From Nicotiana tabacum (Eukaryota > Streptophyta > Magnoliopsida > Solanales > Solanaceae), in assembly GCF_000715075.1 (NCBI RefSeq), contig NC_134085.1:152362178-152426177 (forward strand): a stretch of DNA of 64,000 bases. Reading direction: 5' to 3'. The notes under the pieces are model-generated. The model searched no databases and was not told the DNA's origin. It was given only the letters and a program-made list of their open reading frames with translations. Position 1 is the first letter of the stretch. Every line of letters starts with the position of its first letter. A program made the translations under genes and the position numbers. Below, piece by piece: positions 57,301 to 64,000 of this stretch.

Positions 57301-60300
57301 TATTATTATTTTTTTTTGATAGGTAACTGAAAGAATTTTATTGATGTAAAGAGGGGGCCAACTTTAAGAAAAAGTTGGATAGGAGCACATCTAAAAGGTA
57401 ACTTTAGAGAGAGGGTAAAGAACTAAGAAACTCAGCCAATGCCTCCGACTCTAAAACATTTGACGAGGTTATGTTGCACCAAAAATTAAGCAAAAATATA
57501 CATTTGTGCTTTAGATTAACTACATTGTCCTTTTTGTTATAAAAAACTCTAGCATTTCTCTCTCTCCATACGACCCACCAAACTACTGCTGGGATAGACT
57601 TCCAGATGTAACCCGACGCTTTATGCATATCCTGTTTGTGCCATGAGAGGAGAAAATCAACCGTGGTCCTAGGCATGTAAGAGGCACAAGTTATTGACGA
57701 GGTTAAATGTTTATTGGGGAGCATGTAAGAGGCACAAGTTAATTCTGTAATTTTGTAAAATTGGAACAGGAAAAAAGAAGCGCAGAGGTATAGATTCCAA
57801 CTTCTGTACCAACTACCACGTAATATGCGAACAAAATTTTCTTTTTAAGAAAGATATTTATTTGAGAAGCAGAAGAAATGAACTTCCAGTGGCAACGCAA
57901 GGACAAAGAGAAAAAGCAGGAGTTGACTTATCCATAGAATTTAAAAACAAAAACCAAAATAGATCTGCCCTGTGTAAAAGAGCAGTGCAGTAATAAAGTG
58001 CACAAGAGAGTGGACCCTTTACCAAGTGATAACAACTTTATGTTGTTAAACAAAGCATGTATAACAAAGATGAAACTCCCTCTTACTGGTGTCTAAAATG
58101 AAATCCTATCTTACCTGCTTGTAAAGTTCCTAAACTTACTTATCGCTAACTAGTAGGCTGAAAAGGGAATATAGACAGGTATACTTCAGCTTTTCACATC
58201 TGTAAGATGAGGAAAGGTCTAAAAATATGCAAAGCAAATAATCAATAATGTATCTACATAAAAGATAAGAAAATCAATACCACGCTAGATTTGGTACAGA
58301 AGGGTAAACAAAGGACTTCTGATAAACTGCTGCTGCTGCAGCAGCAGCTTGGAGTCTAGCCTGGTGTTGGCTAACATTATTATTTGCCACAGTATTTGCT
58401 TGCGAGCTCTGAGATGTACTTGCACCACTTGATCCGGGGCCTGAGAGAGAATTAACAAAGGTTTAGTAAAATATATACAAGTGCCACATTCATTCATTTG
58501 TACAAAAAACATATATACATAAAAGTGTCCCATCTCTGGATTAGCTCTTCCAACATGACTGTCATCCTTAGGATACGAAAACTAGACATACAATCACTTC
58601 TCGAAAAAGAGAAAAAAAACTAGACATACAATCCACAATCATAGTGTCAACAACAAAGTATAAACCTCGGGGGAAAACAATCAGAACCATCATCAAAAGT
58701 CAGAAGTCTGCCATTGGACGGCCTGCTATTAATGTGATTCACACTTCAGCACTTATGCTACAATTTGATGCTCGAAAACAGATTATTAGCAATGAATGGA
58801 AAGACTTAAACCTTGTTGAGCATCTGGTCGCGATCCTACCACATTCGTCCCATTTTCAGCTGGCACAACAAGGGCTCTGCAAGTAGGACAGGTGTGTTGA
58901 CGCTCTAGCCATGAACGGAGGCAATGCACATGAAACAGATGCCCACAAATAAGTTTCTTAGCAGTGGTCATCTCCTCACGACATATGATGCAGGTAGCAT
59001 CACTTCTGCATAAGCATAGAAGTAACCGATTACATTAGAAAGTTGGGAAGAAACCAAAAACATACAAATGCTATGAGTGATCAACTTACACATCGAGCTC
59101 TTCTGGTGTAGCATCTGGAAAACGGTCATTCATATTTGAAGTGATCTTCCGATAGCGTATGTAATCGGCAACTCGAATCTTGAAATTGCGGAATGTCTCA
59201 TAAAGCTCCCGAATCAAATGCAGGGGAACGCCATAGTTCCTAGGAAGTAGACGAAAACAAATAAAATATAAATGCTAAGCAAGGAAAAGGAAACGAACAT
59301 GAACAAGTAACATGAGAAAAACCAAGTGAGGTGTCTCAATGTACTAATAACAGGAGCGAAAGAAAAAAAAGGCTTAATAAACAAGCCTGGGTCAAAAAAT
59401 TGAAAGTAACATCAACATAGATAAAGAAGAATGAGCGCTTCTATCAAAAGGCATACAGATCTGCAGAACAAGCAACAAGTATCACACACCAGCTTGACTA
59501 TGTAACTATGTCTACCTGAGGAACCTTAGTAAGGTTTTGGAACATTGTGCTTCCCTATTTCTAAATGTCCCTCATAAAAGAGGCAGAGGATAAAAAAGAA
59601 CATGGTGAACTGCTGGCAGCTGCAAGGTTTATTTCTTATACCAAAAAGAATGTGCAAGGTTTATTTCTTTACCAAAAAGAATGTCCCCAACCGTACATGA
59701 ATCGATAATGTGTTTCAGAACCTATCATAAAAAGGAAAGCCTCCAGGGGAAAAAGAGAAATGATGTACTCAAGTGGGTTCATCTTAGTACAAGTTTACCA
59801 ACAGAAAGTACCAAGCACATCGAAGAAATGAACATGCTTCACTGTCACCTATTTCATCATCACAAAATAATGATAACTTCCATTAGGGTGGCCAAAAAAT
59901 TATGTATCCTCGGCACTCCTTCCAACACATAGGCAAAGACGGCCACAGAACGTGCAGAGAGATCTAACAGGGCCTATTGATCCAGAACTTGACTGAAGAA
60001 AATTTGAAAAGGAAAAAAAAATGGTTTCAGGGAAACCTATAAGTGTGGCTCATTTGGTTCACAGCAACGACAACCAATTATATGAATGCTGTGTGCAGCC
60101 AAACTTATAGCTCTCAGTTCATTAATACTATAATCCCAAATTCTGTATATAAATCTTGTGTTGGTGAGACTAGGTATGATAAGATGAGAGCAGCTTTTTT
60201 GCAACAAAATTGGCAACTAATATCATCAATAAATTTCTAGATAAGGAAAATGGAATGGACTAATAAATGTTTCCTTACGGAAAAAAGAAGTGTAAGTAGT

Positions 60301-62160
60301 CAAATAAATGGATGGATGGAGCTTTCTACAAGAAACTATGGCTGCTCTTGATCACAATAGAAACTTATGTAAGAGAAGGATGAAATTTATTATATCCAGA
60401 AGAGATACACCTCTATATAATTACTCTTTTTTTTCTGTTGTTAGAAAAACCTCTAAACACTTTATGAGCAGAGAAATCAATAGCAAAATAGAAGTTAAAT
60501 TCGACTTACATGAAAATCACCATGAAGAAGCACAAGTACAGAGACAAGTGGAGCAAGTCTCGGATAAGTTCTAAGTAGAAAGTATAGACAGGCTTCTTCT
60601 CCCATTGTCCTTCCATAAGCATGTCGCTTATGTAGAAGACATATTTTACAAAAGTTGAGACAGTTGTTGTCGCAAGTATCATATACCTGAATCATTACCC
60701 AAAAGAAGTTGCTCTTCATTAGGGAGAAGAACATAGGATGCAGGTAACATGATCAAACTGCAGTTAGGAAAAAGAATACGAGAAGTAATCAAGTTCAAGA
60801 ACATATTTCCAACAACTAGAAATACTAATACTTAGTAACCACAGTCTTGAAGTTCCCTCATGAAGATACTCAACTTAACATCTGGAGAGTATATACTGAA
60901 AGCTACGATCCATAACTTAAGAACAATACGTGAATCAGCCATGCATTAATAGAATTCATGGATATAACAATGTTAGTACATGCATGAAAAAACCAAAGGA
61001 TTCTAACCAAACAGTGAATCATCATAAATCATAAAATATAAATTATAAAAAATCAATCCTAGCAAAGAGGATTGAAAATTGGGTGTACTAACATCTTTAC
61101 CTGATTAAGATTTGTAACGTAGTTTACATGACATGTGAGATAAGACTGCTATTCCAAGAGATTTGACATCATCCAGCCCTTACAATAGACAAATCAGGTC
61201 TCTAACAAACACGAGCTTTAACAATGTAATACTAATAAGTATACCGAAATCACGGCATTTTGCATCAGCTTAGAAGATAAGCAAAGTAGGAACTGCGTAA
61301 AAGAAAATAGCACTCTTAGATCCAAAGCCTACTGTCAACTTTGCTAACGCGCCAGCACCACACATAAACATGATACAATCCCATGCTCCAACCAAGTGAT
61401 TTGTAAGGCATGAAACACGACTATGGAGGCCCTCAATCTAATAAGACTACTGACGTCTCTTTTTTGTTTTTTGAAAAGGTAAGGTAGTAAGACCACTAAC
61501 ATCTCTCTTCTTCTCTTGGAATATCACTCGCAGTAGTAAAAACACCACAAGCTAGTAGTGGAACTCATGGAGCACACATTAAGCAAAAAAGGGAGCAACA
61601 ACAGTGAGTCAGAAGAGCTTCACTTACTCGAATGCAAAGAATAGAGAAACAGATGCCTGTCTTGTCTGTATCAAATAGCTGACAGAGTCGTACAAGAAGA
61701 GACTGTCTATGAGGAGGAGAAAGCCCAAGAAGGAGACTATGCGAACGTGGGACAACGTAGTAACAGTTGGAGTTGTTTCAATATACTCGACCCTCTTTTG
61801 AGCCAACCAGTGCAAGCCCTTGATAAGCAAGAGCGCAGTTACCATTGCAAGAAACATAACGGAAAAGTCTTGCCGGAAAATTGTGATGGCAAAAAGTATT
61901 TCCATTAGTTCCCTCCAAGACTGCTCATTCAGCCTCTCCACCTCAGCCTCTCGAAGGGAACCAAGGAAGATTTTCTTAGTCAGCTGCCACAAAATGCACA
62001 TGAGGACAAGACCCATGTTAAGAAGAAGCACCAGACTGATCTTGGATGTTGATAAATAAACCATTGCTGGGTAAAATTGGCCTCTGCTACTAAAGGCATG
62101 ATAAATAACGGCCAGTGTAGCTATTATGCTAAGCCCCGCATAAGTTTGTAACCTCATCAT
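51345..62160 (-). CDS. HRD1: HRD1-type ERAD E3 ubiquitin ligase (519 aa, seven coding exons)
   Basis: ER-membrane RING ligase that ubiquitinates misfolded proteins during ER-associated degradation. Exons: 62160-61628, 60686-60510, 59239-59090, 59005-58812, 58440-58281, 56812-56605 and 51482-51345 (stop TGA). All junctions are GT-AG and the frame is kept throughout. Residues 1-236 hold the hydrophobic Hrd1 membrane domain (start [23 protein letters not shown]). [20 protein letters not shown] leads to a complete RING-H2: CIIC, then CGHLFHVHC, then CPTC (residues 288 to 330). The tail is Gln/Ser/Ala-rich, with an alanine run, [20 protein letters not shown], and a short helix ending [19 protein letters not shown]. 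The length is close to the roughly 490 residues of Arabidopsis HRD1 proteins. Three retroelements sit in its introns without touching exons. The A/B paralogue assignment is not made. Confidence 0.96.
51572..51641 (+). mobile_element. 70-bp SINE fragment with 17-bp TSD in HRD1 last intron
   Basis: GTGCAGCCCGGTGCACTAAG and GCGGGGTCCGGGGAAGGGCC are characteristic of a widespread plant tRNA-related SINE (Au-like). It is flanked by agaaaatagagagaaaa at 51555-51571 and 51642-51658. Only the start of the family is present. Confidence 0.75.
52342..56559 (+). mobile_element. Full-length RTE-clade LINE in HRD1 last intron, 15-bp TSD
   Basis: Antisense to HRD1. aggcataaagaaaat stands at 52327-52341 and 56560-56574. 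One frame runs from 53239 to 56208. The 3' end has the familiar plant RTE tail (GGGGTAGGGGTAAGGTCTGC, CCCAGACCCCACTTGTGGGA) and a (TTG)n run at 56541-56559. The 52342-53238 part is taken as 5' UTR because the duplication encloses it. It is about 4.2 kb with only two in-frame stops, so relatively young. Confidence 0.9.
53239..56208 (+). pseudogene. RTE LINE ORF: AP-like endonuclease plus reverse transcriptase, two stop codons
   Basis: The N-terminal half is an apurinic-type endonuclease: [52 protein letters not shown] and THRLLVMD-like [11 protein letters not shown] linker is followed by the [86 protein letters not shown] and the catalytic LFADDIILI. The tail has [11 protein letters not shown] and a basic [12 protein letters not shown]. 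Stops are TGA at 54637-54639 (where Trp is expected, before QTYFHKLL) and TAA at 55060-55062. Both are in frame with everything else, so two point changes, not frameshifts, inactivate it. Confidence 0.92.
57296..57702 (-). mobile_element. 5'-truncated LINE in an HRD1 intron, 13-bp TSD
   Basis: Sense to HRD1. It encodes the last part of an L1-type ORF2 (zf-RVT tail: [33 protein letters not shown]). The minus-strand tail is CAGTTACCTATC plus an A-run. ttaaatgtttatt flanks it at 57283-57295 and 57703-57715. A 21-bp sequence at its 5' end recurs just outside it. Confidence 0.85.
59621..59683. repeat. Two tandem copies of about 32 bp in an HRD1 intron
   Basis: TGCAAGGTTTATTTCTT(A)T then ACCAAAAAGAATG occurs twice back to back (59621-59652 and 59653-59683). 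The two copies differ by one base plus one deletion. Confidence 0.85.
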
Positions 62161-62171
62161 CTTCCCTAAAT

Positions 62172-62666
62172 CCTGTCAATATCAAAAGCTTTAAATCGGA
62201 TCAAATAAAAGAAGAAAATATATTTATCTCCATAAATTACAAGTGTTAAAAGGGATGGTTTTGGGTTTTAAAAGGGATATCACGTTAATTTACATCCTAG
62301 GTTATAAAAAAGGCCAAATATCAAAACTATGCATGTTTGTAGATCGATTCCACCAGGTATTAGGATCCTAACCTAATGGGACAATAGAAACAATAAAATT
62401 ACGAATTAGCGAACAAATTTCAGAAATTTTAGTTTGATTCTGAGATTTAAATTACCTCTAGAACCATAAGAAAAATATTTAAGTAAATTTTGTATGAAAC
62501 TGACGCAAATAGAGAATAATAATGGATATAGAGGAATCGATTAGCTGACTTAAACCAGTTTGGGATAGATAGTAGTTGATTTGTTGATTGACTGAAGATA
62601 GAAACAGCAAATTAAGGGTTACGAAATGCGCTGAGTTCGCAGATATGCTTAGGAGAGCAATTTACC
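62172..62666 (-). other. HRD1 5'-UTR intron
   Basis: Acceptor TTGACAG at 62173, 12 nt upstream of the ATG; donor AG|GTAAATTG at 62665. The upstream UTR exon starts at 62666 and extends to roughly 62780. No other feature was seen in the intron. Confidence 0.7.
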
Positions 62667-62779
62667 TATCAAAATTACTGTACTCTCGCGGCGATTCCTT
62701 AGCTATTCCTTGAAATCGTCTGTAAAAGCTTGGATATAAGTTTGAAGAAATTAAGTTTGATAGCCATGGGAGAAGGGGG

Positions 62780-63268
62780 ATGAGGAGGAAGGAATTTGTT
62801 TTTTCGCGTCATCGAGGGAGACTTAGCCAATTGTTATTAGCCACGTGTGCATTCACAACGCACAACCTGACCCGATCCGGTAACCAAATCGGTTTTCAAC
62901 TGAAAAAAATTCCTTGATACACCCTGTATTTCTGAAAAGGACATTTACATCCCTAACAATGGGAAATCGATTGCAGATGTGTCTTTGCATTAAAAATTAA
63001 ACACTTACAACCCATTTACTTTGTAAAAAAGATTTTAAAAAAATACTTATTAAGGAAAAGACCTTTGATTCAATAAAGAATCAAAAAACGATTAATTGAC
63101 TTAGGAATAAGCCATTTTCTAAAATATCCATGCATCAATCTAGTATGCACAAACATGAATTATGTAAGAATTGAATGCCGACAAATAGGGAAATTAGATA
63201 TAAAAAAATTAGGTAACTGAAAAATGAATAAGGCAATTAAAAATGTCTATGAAATCCAAAGATCAAGT
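62780..63268 (-). promoter_or_regulatory. HRD1 upstream (promoter) region
   Basis: AT-rich sequence between the first UTR exon and a LINE fragment. No clear TATA box; GCCACGTGTG at 62841 contains an ACGT core (G-box-like CACGTG), an inferred regulatory site. Confidence 0.4.
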
Positions 63269-64000
63269 TTTTTTTGATAACTAACTTTTTATTAATCACC
63301 AGTAAACTTTACAAATTACCATAGCTAGCTAACACATCTACGCTATCATATTTACCTGATGTTCTGCTCTTCCTATATTTTAAAATCTAAATCTTTGAAC
63401 TATATCAACTAATCTAGTAGGAGCTCGTACACAGCAAACACAAGCTACCTCTTTAGCTATCCTCTCCCATTCTTTACTTGTTTTCTCAAAAATCCTTTTG
63501 TTCCTCTATATCCATATACTATGTACTACTTTAGAATATATCATCTTGAATAGTTGAGCTTCCTTTGACTTGCCTTTAGCTCTCTTGATCACCTCATATA
63601 CATGTTGTTCCCAGGTAGCTGCTACTATATTTTGGTTCTGTGTCCAGTGCATTAGTTTTTGCATCATTGTTTTTGTATAGTCACACTCCACAAAGAGATG
63701 AACTCTTGTTTCCTCTTCTCTCTGACATAAGTTGCATTTGCTTTCTACCTGCATTCCCCATTTGCTCAATCTGTCAGCAGTAAGTAGTCTATTCTGCATT
63801 TCCAACCACACCGTGAACTTAGCTTTTGGCCTTGCAGCATTACCAAACATCAAACACTTCCATGGCGTTCTTGGTTGATCACCTAGTAGTTGAAGATATA
63901 TATGTTTAATGCTTTTTTTTCCTGCAGATATATGCATTGTTCTGTTCTAGTAGATGTTTGGCATCTATTATTTTCCTCACCATCCAACTTGCTTGTTGTG
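63269..64000 (-). mobile_element. LINE 3' fragment running off the right edge
   Basis: Minus strand ends GTTAGTTATC plus eight A. The ORF piece 63937-63506 is the zf-RVT region of an L1-type ORF2: PRTPWKCLMFGNAARPKAKF, LLTADRLSKWGMQVESKCNLC, ETRVHLFVECDY. A TAG stop (codon at 63506-63508) interrupts the final WxxWxxRNKRIFE block. It lies upstream of HRD1 in the same orientation. Confidence 0.85.

Overview
The window is plant nuclear DNA, most likely from a member of the Solanaceae. It carries two split, conserved plant genes on the minus strand (exportin-1 at the left edge, the ERAD ubiquitin ligase HRD1 at the right), with GT-AG introns that I could place to the base because each exon joins its neighbour in frame. 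Between and inside these genes lie nested retrotransposons of the kind that fill Solanaceae genomes. No bacterial-type genes, CRISPR arrays, rRNA or functional tRNA genes were seen.

Layout. 1-4131: the first six coding exons of exportin-1 (the gene runs off the left edge), with a truncated LINE in intron 1. 4132-5078: its 5' leader and promoter, with three telo-box motifs. 5079-15110: a chromovirus (Ty3/gypsy) on the minus strand, LTRs about 328 bp, TSD gttat. Its gag is split by a solo LTR of another gypsy family (9656-14432), and that solo LTR is itself split by a second solo LTR of a Tat-like family (11531-13858). Each level has its own 5-bp target duplication. 15387-15992: a possible Mutator-like MITE. 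16225-49590: a defective copia element on the minus strand, whose left LTR is split by a 28-kb array.

The array (16578-44742) is the main novelty. It has three near-identical 4.2-kb LTRs and two near-identical 7.7-7.9-kb internal regions in the order LTR-internal-LTR-internal-LTR, and the whole array is flanked by one 5-bp duplication (aacat). The intact right LTR of the host copia shows the empty site. Each internal region has a tRNA-type primer site, one intact gag-like ORF (262 aa), no protease, RT, RNase H or integrase, three families of 3' minisatellites that differ in copy number between the two units, and a polypurine tract. It therefore looks like a non-autonomous Tat/Ogre-type element (a TR-GAG) present as a tandem dimer. 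A structured motif occurs four times per unit, and its paired stems change in a compensating way from copy to copy.

The non-coding part of the host copia (about 45990-48730) is studded with more than 20 short perfect stem-loops, many with a TTCTG/TTCAG loop, and includes one perfect 45-bp hairpin. 49638-51344: intergenic DNA with a SINE-like sequence. 51345-62160: HRD1, seven coding exons encoding an intact 519-residue protein. Its last intron holds a full-length RTE-type LINE with a 15-bp TSD and a 70-bp SINE fragment with a 17-bp TSD; another intron holds a truncated LINE. 63269-64000: a further LINE fragment running off the right edge. The two host genes keep intact reading frames and splice sites despite this load; the transposon genes, apart from the Tat gag, are broken.
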